From Bradyrhizobium iriomotense (lineage in GTDB: Bacteria > Pseudomonadota > Alphaproteobacteria > Rhizobiales > Xanthobacteraceae), in NCBI RefSeq assembly GCF_018130765.1, contig NZ_JAFCJZ010000006.1:62001-126000 (forward strand): 64,000 bases of DNA. The letters run 5' to 3'. Position numbers and translations under genes: made by a program. A model generated the notes under the pieces. That model had not been told where the DNA came from. It made no database searches and saw nothing but the letters and a program-made list of their open reading frames with translations. This document shows positions 18,357-27,439 of this stretch, piece by piece (position 1 is the stretch's first letter; every line of letters begins with the position of its first letter).

Positions 18357-20354
18357 ATGTCCCTGTCAACTTTCAATCGACTATCGGAGCAATCGAGCGA
18401 CATGGATTCCGTGAACGCGACCAGCCGCGAAGCTTTGGAATCGAGCATTGCGTCGGCCACCCAAGGCGTCCTCGGCTTCCAGCAGTCCGATGGCCATTGG
18501 GTTTTCGAGCTCGAGGCCGACTGCACGATTCCGGCCGAGTACATCCTGCTGCGCCATTATCTCGCCGAGCCGGTCGACACCATGCTCGAGGCCAAGATCG
18601 GCAATTATCTGCGTCGCGTGCAGGGCGCCCATGGCGGCTGGCCCCTCGTGCATGACGGCGAGTTCGACATGAGCGCCAGCGTGAAGGCGTACTTCGCGCT
18701 GAAGATGATCGGCGATTCCACGGACAGCCCGCATATGGTGCGCGCGCGCGAGGCGATCCATGCCCGCGGCGGCGCGATCAACAGCAATGTCTTCACCCGC
18801 TTCCTGCTCGCGACCTTCGGTGTCGTGACCTGGCGCGCGGTGCCGGTGCTGCCGATCGAGATCGTGCTGCTGCCGTTCTGGTCGCCGTTCCACCTCAACA
18901 AGATCTCCTACTGGGCGCGCACCACCATGGTGCCGCTGATGGTGATCGCCGCGCTGAAGCCGCGCGCGAGGAATCCGAAGGGCGTCGGCATCGACGAGTT
19001 GTTCCTGCAGGATCCGCGCTCGATCGGCATGACCCACAAGGCGCCGCATCAGAGCATGGCCTGGTTCCTGCTGTTCCGCTCGCTCGATGCGATCCTGCGC
19101 GTGATCGAGCCGCTGTTTCCGAAGAGCCTGCGCAAGCGCGCGATCGACGCCGCGCTCGCCTTTACCGAGGAACGCCTCAACGGTGAGGACGGCATGGGCG
19201 CGATCTATCCGCCCATGGCCAACATCGTCATGATGTACGACGCGCTCGGCAAGGACGAGAATTATCCGCCGCGCGCGATCACGCGCCGGGGCATCGACAA
19301 GCTGCTCGTGATCGGCGACGACGAAGCCTATTGCCAGCCCTGCGTCTCGCCGGTGTGGGACACGACGCTGACCGCGCACGCGCTGCTTGAAGCCGGCGGG
19401 GACACGGCGGTGCCGGCGGCCAAGCAGGGGCTCGACTGGCTGATCCCAAGGCAGGAGCTCGAGGTGAAGGGCGACTGGGCGGCGAAGCGGCCCGACGTGC
19501 GTCCGGGCGGCTGGGCCTTCCAGTACAACAACGCGCATTACCCCGATCTCGACGACACCGCGGTGGTGGTGATGTCGATGGACCGCATGCGCCGGGAGCA
19601 CGGTGCGACCGGCTATGATTCCGCGATCGCCCGCGGCCGAGAGTGGATCGAGGGCATGCAGAGCGACGACGGCGGCTGGGCTGCCTTCGACGTCAACAAC
19701 CTCGAATACTACCTCAACAACATCCCGTTCTCGGACCATGGCGCGCTGCTCGATCCGCCGACCGAGGACGTCACCGCGCGCTGCATCTCGATGCTGGCCC
19801 AGCTCGGCGAGACCGAGAAGACCAGCAAGCACGTGGCCGACGGCGTTGCCTACCTCAGGAAGACCCAGCACCCGGAGGGGTCCTGGTACGGCCGCTGGGG
19901 CATGAACTTCATCTATGGAACCTGGTCGGTGCTCTGCGCCCTCAACATGGCCGGCGTCCGCCACGACGACCCCATGATCCGGAAGGCCGCCGACTGGCTG
20001 GCCTCGATCCAGAACGACGACGGCGGCTGGGGCGAGGACGCCGTCAGCTACCGGCTGGACTACCGGGGATGGGAAGCCGCCCCCTCGACGGCCTCGCAAA
20101 CGGCATGGGCCTTGCTTGCCCTGATGGCGGCAGGCGAGGTTGATCACCCGGCCGTCGCCCGCGGGGTGGAGTACCTGATTGCAACACAGAACGAAAAAGG
20201 ACTGTGGGACGAGCAGCGGTACACCGCCACGGGCTTCCCCCGGGTGTTCTATCTACGGTATCATGGTTACCCGAAGTTCTTTCCGTTGTGGGCGTTGGCG
20301 CGGTATCGGAACTTGCGGAACACCAACAGCAGGGTGGTAGGGGTCGGAATGTGA
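18357..20354 (+). CDS. shc: Squalene-hopene cyclase
   Basis: This 665-residue class II terpene cyclase converts squalene to hopene and hopanol at the inner membrane surface. The acid motif DLDD, a D-x-D-D that protonates squalene, is at residues 397-400 in the sequence YPDLDDTAVV. Several QW repeats are visible, for example QSDDGGWAAF, HPEGSWYGRWG and QNDDGGWGED. The VSPVWDTTLTAHAL and FSDHGALLDPPTEDVTAR segments are strongly conserved. An alternative ATG 15 codons downstream (MDSVNAT) is also plausible. The stop overlaps the hpnG GTG start by four bases. Confidence 0.97.
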   Translation: MSLSTFNRLSEQSSDMDSVNATSREALESSIASATQGVLGFQQSDGHWVFELEADCTIPAEYILLRHYLAEPVDTMLEAKIGNYLRRVQGAHGGWPLVHDGEFDMSASVKAYFALKMIGDSTDSPHMVRAREAIHARGGAINSNVFTRFLLATFGVVTWRAVPVLPIEIVLLPFWSPFHLNKISYWARTTMVPLMVIAALKPRARNPKGVGIDELFLQDPRSIGMTHKAPHQSMAWFLLFRSLDAILRVIEPLFPKSLRKRAIDAALAFTEERLNGEDGMGAIYPPMANIVMMYDALGKDENYPPRAITRRGIDKLLVIGDDEAYCQPCVSPVWDTTLTAHALLEAGGDTAVPAAKQGLDWLIPRQELEVKGDWAAKRPDVRPGGWAFQYNNAHYPDLDDTAVVVMSMDRMRREHGATGYDSAIARGREWIEGMQSDDGGWAAFDVNNLEYYLNNIPFSDHGALLDPPTEDVTARCISMLAQLGETEKTSKHVADGVAYLRKTQHPEGSWYGRWGMNFIYGTWSVLCALNMAGVRHDDPMIRKAADWLASIQNDDGGWGEDAVSYRLDYRGWEAAPSTASQTAWALLALMAAGEVDHPAVARGVEYLIATQNEKGLWDEQRYTATGFPRVFYLRYHGYPKFFPLWALARYRNLRNTNSRVVGVGM

Positions 20355-21100
20355 CTTTGGGGACGGGGGACTATGTTACCGCGGGTAATGCCATCGACCC
20401 GCGGCCGATACTGATCGTGACCGGACTGGTGCAGGAGGCCCGCATTGCGGCCGGGCCTGGCATGGCGGTCATCTGTTCATCCAGCAGCCCGACCCAGTTG
20501 CGGGCGCTGCTGACGGTGGTGGACCCTGAGACGATTCGCGGCGTGATCTCGTTCGGCGTGGCCGGCGGGCTCGACCCGACGTTGCGCTCCGGCGACGTCG
20601 TGCTGGCGACCGAGGTGCTGTCCGGCGACACCCGCTGGGCCGCCGGCCTCTCGCTCGGCGACGACCTGATCGAGCGCCTGACCTCGGGCCGCCGCCGCGT
20701 GGTGCGCGGCAGCCTCGCCGGCGCCGAGGAGGTGGTCACGAAGCGGTCCTGCAAGGCAGCGCTCCACTCCGAGACCGGAGCCGCGGCCGTCGACATGGAA
20801 AGCCACATCGCGGCGGCCTACGCCGCCGAGGCCGGACTGCCCTTCGCCGCGGTCCGCGTCATCAGCGATCCCGCCCATCGCGCGCTGCCGGCGCTCGCCC
20901 GCGCCGCCATCAAGCCGAACGGCCAGATCGACCTCGCCGCCGTGCTGCGCGGCATCGTGCGCAATCCGGCAACGCTGCATGCGCTGGTCTCGACCGGCAT
21001 CGACTTCAACCGCGCGCTGCGCTCGCTGCGTGGTTGCCGCGACTATTTGATCGGCACCGAGCTCGTCGAGAGCGGCGCGCTGGTCTCCGAGACGGCCTGA
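20351..21100 (+). CDS. hpnG: Adenosylhopane nucleosidase/phosphorylase
   Basis: This is a 249-residue member of the purine nucleoside phosphorylase/MTAN family. HpnG removes adenine from adenosylhopane, the HpnH product, giving ribosylhopane or its phosphate for C35 hopanoids. Family marks are ILIVTGLVQEARIA near the N-terminus, GVISFGVAGGLDPTLRSGDVVLA, and the purine-binding AAVDMESHIAAAYA followed by VRVISDPA. I use a GTG start at 20351 that overlaps the shc stop (GTGA) and has AGGGG upstream; a longer in-frame reading from 20204 would run 50 codons inside shc. A strong hairpin terminator follows. Confidence 0.93.
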   Translation: MTLGTGDYVTAGNAIDPRPILIVTGLVQEARIAAGPGMAVICSSSSPTQLRALLTVVDPETIRGVISFGVAGGLDPTLRSGDVVLATEVLSGDTRWAAGLSLGDDLIERLTSGRRRVVRGSLAGAEEVVTKRSCKAALHSETGAAAVDMESHIAAAYAAEAGLPFAAVRVISDPAHRALPALARAAIKPNGQIDLAAVLRGIVRNPATLHALVSTGIDFNRALRSLRGCRDYLIGTELVESGALVSETA

Positions 21101-21123
21101 GCGACGTCTTCGATCCAATCAAG

Positions 21124-21154
21124 AAAAGGCCCGGTCGCGCGACCGGGCCTTTTT
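21124..21154. terminator. Terminator hairpin after hpnG
   Basis: The stem GGCCCGGTCGC / GCGACCGGGCC is flanked by AAAA and TTTTT, so it can end transcription in both directions. It closes the hpnC-hpnG operon. Its stem is nearly the same as that of the hpnH terminator at 28857-28887, 7.7 kb away on the other side of the phosphonate operon. Confidence 0.88.
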
Positions 21155-21214
21155 GTTTGGTGCCCGTAACCCGGATGGAGCGCGGCGTCGCGACGCGTAC
21201 GGGTCGCGTTTCGC

Positions 21215-22558
21215 TCACAAGGCTGACATCGCCGCTTCGAGGATATCAAGGGCCCGGTCGAGTTCAGCGCGCGAGATCGTCAGCGGCGGGCATAGCGTGA
21301 CCACGTTGCCGCCGCCGAGCTTGAAGCTCAGGCCTGCCTCCAGGCAGCGATACAAGAGGCGCTCCGCGAGCGCGTTGGCCTCGGCCTCGTCGCGGCGGCC
21401 GATCTCGACGCCGAGATAGAGACCTGCGCCGCGCACCTCGGAGATCAGGGGGGACCGATCTGCCATCGATCGCAGCCGTTCGAGCGCGTGCGCGCCGAGG
21501 ACACGCGCTGCGGCAAGCAGCCCTTCCTCCGCGATCACATCGAGCGTGGCGAGGGCTGCAGCGCAGCCGACCGGGCCCTTCTCATGGGTGTAGTGGCCGA
21601 GCGCCCCTTCGGGCACCACGTCGAGATCGGCCCGCGCCACGATAGCTGCCATCGGCATGATGCCGCCGCCCAGTCCCTTGCCGAGCACGAGAATGTCGGG
21701 CGCAGTTTCGGCCTGCTCACAGACGAACATGGTCCCGGTGCGGCCGAGGCAACTCGGCACCTCGTCGAAGATCAGGAGCGCCCCGTGCCGATCGCAGCTC
21801 GCGCGCACGCGGGGCCAGAAGCCGGGCGGTGGCAGTTCGACCGTGGTCCAACGCATCGGCTCGGCGATTACGGCCGCGACGTCACCCTGCACCTCGAGGA
21901 CGTAATCGATGTAGTCGGCGAGGCGCTCATGCGCGCGGCCGTCCTGTCCGAAGAAGCGTGCGGCCAGTCCCGGCGGCGGCACATGCTCCGTGCCCGGCAG
22001 CAGCGGGCCGGCGCCGCGCCGAAACAGGGCTTCGCCGCCGACCGAGACCGCGTCGAGATTGGCGCCGTGAAATGCATCCCACATCGACAGGGTCTTGTGT
22101 CGCCCCGTTGCATAGCGGGCGAGCTTCAGTGCCATGCCGATGGCAGCCGACCCGCTGGGGGCCAGCAGCACTTTCTCCAGGGGCGCGGGCGCCAGTTCGG
22201 CGAGGCGCCGGGCGAGGTCGATGGCGGACCTGTTGGTGTAGCGGCGCGGGCAGAAGGGCAGGGTATCGAGCTGCGACTTGATGGCCGCCACCACGCGAGG
22301 ATGACCGTAGCCGACCTGATGCACGCTGTTGCCGTGGAAATCGAGGATGCGCCGTCCCTGGAGATCGACGATGTGGCTGCCTTCGGCGGCGGTGGCCACG
22401 TTCAGGCATGGCGTCGACAGCGACTGTCGCAGGAACCAGCGCTCGTCCTCGTCGAGCAATTGTTGGGTCTGCGCGTCGAGGTGACGCTCCTGAAACGATC
22501 GCCGCTCCGCCGACAGATTGACGTCGCCCTCGGAGGCGCTCATGTCAGACACGGTCAT
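21215..22558 (-). CDS. pbfA: PLP-dependent (R)-1-hydroxy-2-aminoethylphosphonate ammonia-lyase-like protein
   Basis: This is a 447-residue class III aminotransferase-fold protein. The PLP lysine is K294 in LVLGKGLGGGIMP, and the IFDEVPSCLGRTG segment near 263-275 holds the cofactor Asp. It has the N-terminal DEDERWFLRQSLSTPCLNV and FHGNSVHQVGYGHP features that I associate with the PbfA group. PbfA eliminates ammonia from (R)-1-hydroxy-2-aminoethylphosphonate to give phosphonoacetaldehyde, the substrate of PhnX encoded one base upstream. A true transaminase role cannot be excluded without assay. It is the last gene of the minus-strand phosphonate operon. Confidence 0.8.
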   Translation of the reverse strand: MTVSDMSASEGDVNLSAERRSFQERHLDAQTQQLLDEDERWFLRQSLSTPCLNVATAAEGSHIVDLQGRRILDFHGNSVHQVGYGHPRVVAAIKSQLDTLPFCPRRYTNRSAIDLARRLAELAPAPLEKVLLAPSGSAAIGMALKLARYATGRHKTLSMWDAFHGANLDAVSVGGEALFRRGAGPLLPGTEHVPPPGLAARFFGQDGRAHERLADYIDYVLEVQGDVAAVIAEPMRWTTVELPPPGFWPRVRASCDRHGALLIFDEVPSCLGRTGTMFVCEQAETAPDILVLGKGLGGGIMPMAAIVARADLDVVPEGALGHYTHEKGPVGCAAALATLDVIAEEGLLAAARVLGAHALERLRSMADRSPLISEVRGAGLYLGVEIGRRDEAEANALAERLLYRCLEAGLSFKLGGGNVVTLCPPLTISRAELDRALDILEAAMSAL

Positions 22559-22559
22559 G

Positions 22560-23381
22560 TCAGGCTCCTGGCCGCTCTCCGCGGGCCAGCCGGCCCTCGA
22601 TCGCAGTGATTACCGGGATGATGTCGGCGACGCCGTCGATCACGTAATGGGCGCCGGCGCCTGCCAGCCGCTCGACTGCGGCCGCGCGCCGTTCGGCGAA
22701 GGCTTTCGGCGGCAATGCCGCAGTGTCGGCGAGTGATAACCCGAACACGTTGCCGGTGACGGCAACGCCGACGGTCCAGCAGCCGCCGTTGAGGCCTTCC
22801 TTGATCCCGACCTCGGTGTCGTCGACCTTGACGCAGCTCCAGGCAGGCCAGACGGCGAGATCCAGAAAGGCCTTGTAGAGCATGAACGGCGTGGGGCGGC
22901 CGTCGGGCGTGTCCCCGGTGCAGACGATGCTGTCGGGCGCGTAGCCTTGCGCGGCCGCGACCGGAATGACCTCGGCCATGATCTCGCGTGTGTAGCCCGT
23001 ACTCGAGCCGATCTTCAGGCCGCGGCGCCGCAAGCCGGCGACGGCTTCGGCCACGCCCGGGATCACGTCGGCGTAGCGGGCGGCGACCTCGACATTCATC
23101 GGCACGAACACGGCGTAGAGCGCATCGATGTCGGCTTCGGTCGGCTCGTGCCCATGCCTGTCGCGCCACGCGGCGGCGATCCGGGGCAAGCGCAGGAGGG
23201 CGGCGATGTGGGGGCGCTTGGCCATGCCCATGGGCCCGCGCGCCTCGTCGACGGTGATCGTCACGCCGAAGCGCGCGAACGCCTCGACGAACACGCCCAT
23301 CGGCGCCAGCGAGCCGTGATCCACCGTCGTGCCGGCCCAGTCGAACACGACGGCCCGGACGTGCTCGAATTTATCGGTCAT
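22560..23381 (-). CDS. phnX: Phosphonoacetaldehyde hydrolase
   Basis: This 273-residue HAD-family enzyme cleaves the C-P bond of phosphonoacetaldehyde to acetaldehyde and phosphate. The nucleophile Asp is D14 in VVFDWAGTTVD. The Schiff-base Lys, which is specific to PhnX among HAD proteins, is K55 in GPMGMAKRPHI. GSSTGYTREIM and CVKVDDTEVGIKEG supply HAD motifs II and III/IV. The ATG overlaps the stop of the upstream FAD oxidoreductase by four bases, and pbfA follows immediately, so all three enzymes are likely made together. Confidence 0.95.
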   Translation of the reverse strand: MTDKFEHVRAVVFDWAGTTVDHGSLAPMGVFVEAFARFGVTITVDEARGPMGMAKRPHIAALLRLPRIAAAWRDRHGHEPTEADIDALYAVFVPMNVEVAARYADVIPGVAEAVAGLRRRGLKIGSSTGYTREIMAEVIPVAAAQGYAPDSIVCTGDTPDGRPTPFMLYKAFLDLAVWPAWSCVKVDDTEVGIKEGLNGGCWTVGVAVTGNVFGLSLADTAALPPKAFAERRAAAVERLAGAGAHYVIDGVADIIPVITAIEGRLARGERPGA

Positions 23382-24541
23382 GTCGCTCGGCTCCCGGACG
23401 TCAATTCGTCAATCACTTCCTCGGCGATCGCAAACGAGGTGCTGGCGCCTGTGCCGCTGGTGATCATGACGAGGCGCACAGTTTCAGATGGGCGGTCGAT
23501 CAGCATCAGACGATCGGATGCCGAGGCGTAGGTGCCGATCCAGCGTTCGCGGATGACAGGCGTTGGCCAGGCCAGAACCTGCCGGAATTCGTCCATGATC
23601 AACTCGTCCACCGCTTCAGGACCGAACGGGTCCGGCGTCGCGTCGTAGTGGTGGGAATCGCCGACGACGAGCGAGCCATCCTCGCTCTGCACGGCGATCA
23701 GATGCACGCCGTTGGCCAGATGCTGTCCCTGCTCGGATTCGAGTCGCTGCTTCAGTGCGGCCGCCTCCGGCAGCTCGGCGTAGCCGAGATAGCGCACGAG
23801 GCCAAGGTCCGACATCACGGCCGCGTTGAAGCGCGGCATCGCGCTCACTGAAGCGACCCGCAGCATGTGCAGCTTGCAGCGGACGAGGCCATAGCTCGCC
23901 AGGCGTTCCGGATAGAGGCTGAGGAAATCGTCGCCGGGGCAGACCACGCAGAGCCGGGCCCGGACCGGCCCGCGCGTGGTGTCGATGACCGGCGGTGCGA
24001 CCTCCTTGGCCAGAGTCTGATACAGGAAGGTGACGCCGTGCACCTCGGCAAGCCACTTCGCCAGTGTCGGCACGGCGACACGCGACTCCACCCGCAGATC
24101 ATGCGGGCTCGCCAGCACGGCTTGCAGATCGTCGGTCCGCAGCATCGGGAAACGGCGGCCCGCCTCAGCCGGGCTCAGAAGCTCGCAACCCTCGCCCATC
24201 TCGGTGGTGCGGAACGCTTCGAGCACGGCCACGGCTTCCGGTCGTCGCGCTGCGACCGCCAGTCCGACATGCTCGATCCTGATGCCGGCGGCCGGGGCCA
24301 CCTCGGCCCAGACCTGCCGCGACCGCATCGCCCGCTGCCAGCACTGGCCGCGCTGCTGCCCGGTGACGGTGACGAAGCCGAAATTGCGGATCGAGGCGCC
24401 GTTCGCCCTTGCATCGCGCTCGATGACCACGACCCGCAAGCCCCGGCGCACGCCCGCAAGCGCATGGGCGAGACCGCAGATGCCGCCCCCGATAACGGCC
24501 AGATCGAATTCGTCTCCTGACACGCTCACCGTTTTCTCCAC
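23378..24541 (-). CDS. FAD-dependent oxidoreductase of phosphonate catabolism (TIGR03364/Pbf type)
   Basis: This is a 387-residue DAO-fold flavoprotein. The FAD dinucleotide motif is near residues 14-30 (LAVIGGGICGLAHALAGVRRG), followed by NGASIRNFGFVTVTGQQRG, a signature I associate with the TIGR03364 group found beside phnX. The C-terminus has VMITSGTGASTSFAIAEEVI. Such enzymes have been proposed, and some shown, to oxidise 2-aminoethylphosphonate or its N-methyl form to phosphonoacetaldehyde, replacing the PhnW transaminase. No phnW is present here, which supports that role. The start overlaps the permease stop by 16 bases. Confidence 0.86.
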   Translation of the reverse strand: MEKTVSVSGDEFDLAVIGGGICGLAHALAGVRRGLRVVVIERDARANGASIRNFGFVTVTGQQRGQCWQRAMRSRQVWAEVAPAAGIRIEHVGLAVAARRPEAVAVLEAFRTTEMGEGCELLSPAEAGRRFPMLRTDDLQAVLASPHDLRVESRVAVPTLAKWLAEVHGVTFLYQTLAKEVAPPVIDTTRGPVRARLCVVCPGDDFLSLYPERLASYGLVRCKLHMLRVASVSAMPRFNAAVMSDLGLVRYLGYAELPEAAALKQRLESEQGQHLANGVHLIAVQSEDGSLVVGDSHHYDATPDPFGPEAVDELIMDEFRQVLAWPTPVIRERWIGTYASASDRLMLIDRPSETVRLVMITSGTGASTSFAIAEEVIDELTSGSRAT

Positions 24542-26244
24542 ATCTGCGCACGCGCAAGATAGCCCTGCGTGAGTAACATATAGATGGCGCGTGTGACGGC
24601 CGCTGTGGCGAACACGACCATGGCCATGGCCGCCGCAGGGGCCACGTCGCCCGCGTCATCCATATTGAGCACGGCGATCGCCGCAAGCGTCGTGTGCGGC
24701 GCGTAGATGAAGACCACCGCGGAGACGGTCGTCATCGCGTTCACGAACAGATACATGGCGATATCCAGCACGGCCGGCAGGCAGACCGGCAAGGTCACGC
24801 GCATGAAGGTACGCCAGAACGGCACCCTGAGCGATGCCGAAACGGTCTCGAACTCCTGGTCGATCTGCTTGAGCGCCGTCACCGCGGTCAGGTGCGAGAC
24901 GGAATAGAAATGCGAGATGGTGCAGATGACGAGGATGGCCATCGTGCCGTAGATGAAGTTCAGCGGATTGGCGGGGTTGTTGAAGAAGAAGATGTAGCCG
25001 AGGCCGAGCACCAACCCGGGAACGGCCAATGGAAGCAGCGCGAGAAACTGCACGAAGCCGCGAACGGCGCGAAAGCGCGGGGTCTTCTCGACGAGATAGG
25101 CGCCGGTAAAGATCACCGCGGTTCCGAACAGCGCGGTGAGGCCGGCCATGACGAGCGAGTTGAAATAGCTGCGCCAGCCGCCGCCATCCATCATGTCGAA
25201 GTCGAAGTTCTTGAAGCTGGGCGTCAGATTGTAGGGCCAGAACGTCGCGATCGAGGCGAAGAAGGATACGCCGAGAATGACCAGGATCGCGAACGCGATC
25301 AGCGAGCAGATCGCCAGCATCGCGCGATCGATCGTGGCGTCGGGCCTCGGCGCATATGGTACGGCGCGCGCGGAGAGCAGCGCCAACTGGCGCCGCTGCA
25401 TGAGCTGATCGACGACGAAGGCCAATGCCGCGGGCAACAGCAGGAGCAAGCCGACCACCGCACCAATCTGGAAATTCTGCTGCCCGACCACCTGCTTGTA
25501 GATGTCGGTCGCGAGCACGTTGAACTTGCCTCCGATGACCTTCGGCACGCCGAAATCGGTGATCACCAGGGTAAAGACGACGAAGACCGCACTGATCAGG
25601 CCATAACGTGCCCCCGGAAGGGTCACCGTCCAGAAGGTGCGGCGCGGACTTGCCCGCAGCGCTTCCGCCGCCTCGTACAGACGCGCGTCCGAAATCGCCA
25701 GCGCGGTGGTGATGATGATGAGCGCGTGCGGGAAGGTCCAGAACACCTCGCCCATGACGATACCGATCGGGCCGTAGATCGATGCGCCGAACAGCATCCA
25801 TTTGACGAGGCCCTGGTTGCCGAACAGATAGACGAGGCTGATCGCGGGAAGCAACGAGGGTGCGAGAATCGGGATCTGCGCGATGATGCGGAACAGTCCC
25901 CGCCCAGGCATGCAGGTGCGGGTGAGTCCGTAGGCGTAGACGAAGGCGAGCAGAACGCAGATGACCGTGCTCAGCAGCGAGACCCAGACCGAGTGCCAGA
26001 TCGAATCGGCCAGCGCCGGGCTGGCGAAATAGGCTTGGAAATTGGCCAGGCCGACGAACCGGCCATCAGCTGCCTGGAAGCTCTTGGACAGCAGCGCCCA
26101 GAGGGGCAGCAACACGGTGATGATCAACCAGAGGCCAAGCGCCACGACCGCGCCGCGCATGATCCAGTCGTCGTGCCCCAGCTTCTGCCGCAGGGGCGCC
26201 ACCGCGGCGGGATGGTCCGGCAGAATCAGCGTCTCGGTCGCCAT
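24526..26244 (-). CDS. 2-aminoethylphosphonate ABC transporter, fused permease
   Basis: This 572-residue inner-membrane protein contains two BinPD permease domains in one chain. The first is at about residues 30-290 and the second at 310-560, each with about six spans and an EAA loop (EAAEALRASPRRTFWTVTLPGARYG in the first, EFETVSASLRVPFWRTFMRVTLPVCLP in the second). This fusion is the rule in Fe3+/AEP-type importers such as the PhnU2 subfamily (TIGR03262). Context with phnX, pbfA and the oxidoreductase identifies the substrate as an aminoalkylphosphonate. It lies between the oxidoreductase and ATPase genes. Confidence 0.9.
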   Translation of the reverse strand: MATETLILPDHPAAVAPLRQKLGHDDWIMRGAVVALGLWLIITVLLPLWALLSKSFQAADGRFVGLANFQAYFASPALADSIWHSVWVSLLSTVICVLLAFVYAYGLTRTCMPGRGLFRIIAQIPILAPSLLPAISLVYLFGNQGLVKWMLFGASIYGPIGIVMGEVFWTFPHALIIITTALAISDARLYEAAEALRASPRRTFWTVTLPGARYGLISAVFVVFTLVITDFGVPKVIGGKFNVLATDIYKQVVGQQNFQIGAVVGLLLLLPAALAFVVDQLMQRRQLALLSARAVPYAPRPDATIDRAMLAICSLIAFAILVILGVSFFASIATFWPYNLTPSFKNFDFDMMDGGGWRSYFNSLVMAGLTALFGTAVIFTGAYLVEKTPRFRAVRGFVQFLALLPLAVPGLVLGLGYIFFFNNPANPLNFIYGTMAILVICTISHFYSVSHLTAVTALKQIDQEFETVSASLRVPFWRTFMRVTLPVCLPAVLDIAMYLFVNAMTTVSAVVFIYAPHTTLAAIAVLNMDDAGDVAPAAAMAMVVFATAAVTRAIYMLLTQGYLARAQMWRKR

Positions 26245-26259
26245 CGCTGGTTTCCCGTG

Positions 26260-27363
26260 TCAGGCAGTCGCAGAGCGCGATTGCGCAAACACGCGCAACC
26301 GCTTCGGCGGCAGCGCGACCTCGATGGTCGCCCCCGAGGAAATGCCGAGGTCGCGCACGGCGTTGATCGAAAAGTCGGCCGAGAAGTTCAGTCCCGTGCC
26401 GCTCGCGTGCAGGGTCGTTGCGAAATGATTGCCGATGAATTCCATGACGCCGACCTGGACGGACAGGCGATTGTGCGAATGCTCGCCGATGTCGCGCACC
26501 ACCACGTCCTCCGGCCGAAGGCAGACCGTGACGGCCGCGCCCTCGGCGAGCGGTACCTCCTCGCTGAAGTCGAGCACGGCCCCCCTGACATCCGCGCGCT
26601 TGCTCGTGACGAGGCGCCCCTCCAGAAAGTTCATCTTGCCGACGAAGTCGGCGACGAAAGCCGTCGCGGGTCGGCCGTAGATCTCGTCCGGCGTGCCCAC
26701 CTGCTCGATCCTGCCATTGCTCATCACCACGATCCGGTCGGACATGGTGAGCGCCTCCTCCTGATCGTGGGTCACCATGATCGTGGTCAGCTGGAGACGT
26801 TGCTGCAGATCGCGGATCTCGCCGCGCAGACGTGCCCGGACGCGCGCGTCGAGCGCGGATAGCGGTTCGTCCAGCAGCAGAAGACCGGGCGATAGCGCCA
26901 GCGCGCGGGCGAGCGCGACTCGCTGCTGCTGCCCGCCTGAGAGCTGGGCCGGGTATTTGCCGGCTTGCTCGGGCAGACCGACAAGTTCGAGAAGCTCCTT
27001 GACCCGTTTGTCGATCTCGATGCGAGGCGTGCCGGCCGACACCAGGCCGTAGGCCACATTGTCCTTGATGGTCAGGTTCGGGAACAACGCATAGGACTGG
27101 AACACGATGCCGAAGTCGCGCTTGGCGACCGGCAACGTCGAGATGTCCCGCCCGCCCTGATGGATCGACCCGGCGGTCTGCACGTCGAGGCCAGAGATGG
27201 CGCGGAGCAGCGTGGTCTTGCCGCAACCGGATGGCCCGAGGAACGAGACGAACTCCCCGGGCATGATGTCGAGGTCGACGGTGTCGAGTGCGGTGAACGC
27301 ACCGAACTTTTTCGAGAGGTTGCGGATGCGGAGATAGGGCTCCGTCGTCGGCATGCTGTCCAT
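26260..27363 (-). CDS. 2-aminoethylphosphonate ABC transporter, ATP-binding protein
   Basis: This protein is about 367 residues long. The nucleotide-binding domain shows Walker A GPSGCGKTT, the Q-loop SYALFPNLT, signature LSGGQQQRVALARAL, Walker B GLLLLDEPLSALD and the switch His in VTHDQEEALTM. A C-terminal TOBE/OB domain from about residue 240 (VCLRPEDVVV) is typical of the sugar/iron/phosphonate group. I place the start at 27363, which has GGGA seven bases upstream; 27378 and 27354 are other in-frame ATGs. A reading from 27522 would overlap the binding protein gene and is rejected. Confidence 0.9.
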   Translation of the reverse strand: MDSMPTTEPYLRIRNLSKKFGAFTALDTVDLDIMPGEFVSFLGPSGCGKTTLLRAISGLDVQTAGSIHQGGRDISTLPVAKRDFGIVFQSYALFPNLTIKDNVAYGLVSAGTPRIEIDKRVKELLELVGLPEQAGKYPAQLSGGQQQRVALARALALSPGLLLLDEPLSALDARVRARLRGEIRDLQQRLQLTTIMVTHDQEEALTMSDRIVVMSNGRIEQVGTPDEIYGRPATAFVADFVGKMNFLEGRLVTSKRADVRGAVLDFSEEVPLAEGAAVTVCLRPEDVVVRDIGEHSHNRLSVQVGVMEFIGNHFATTLHASGTGLNFSADFSINAVRDLGISSGATIEVALPPKRLRVFAQSRSATA

Positions 27364-27439
27364 GACACTGTCCCGCATTCTCCGGCGGCGCGCAGGCACC
27401 GCCGGCTTGGTCGATCCCGATATTCCCGGTTCTTGGTCC

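Noticed and set aside
21215..22558. Acetylornithine or alanine-glyoxylate aminotransferase
   Set aside because: The fold allows it, but direct linkage to phnX and a phosphonate importer and the divergent N-terminus favour a PbfA-type lyase.
24694..26862. Very long open frame (722 codons) antisense to the phosphonate permease
   Set aside because: It is a by-product of high GC third positions; the translation is Asp/Arg/Glu-rich and repeats no known fold, whereas the opposite strand is a clear two-domain permease.
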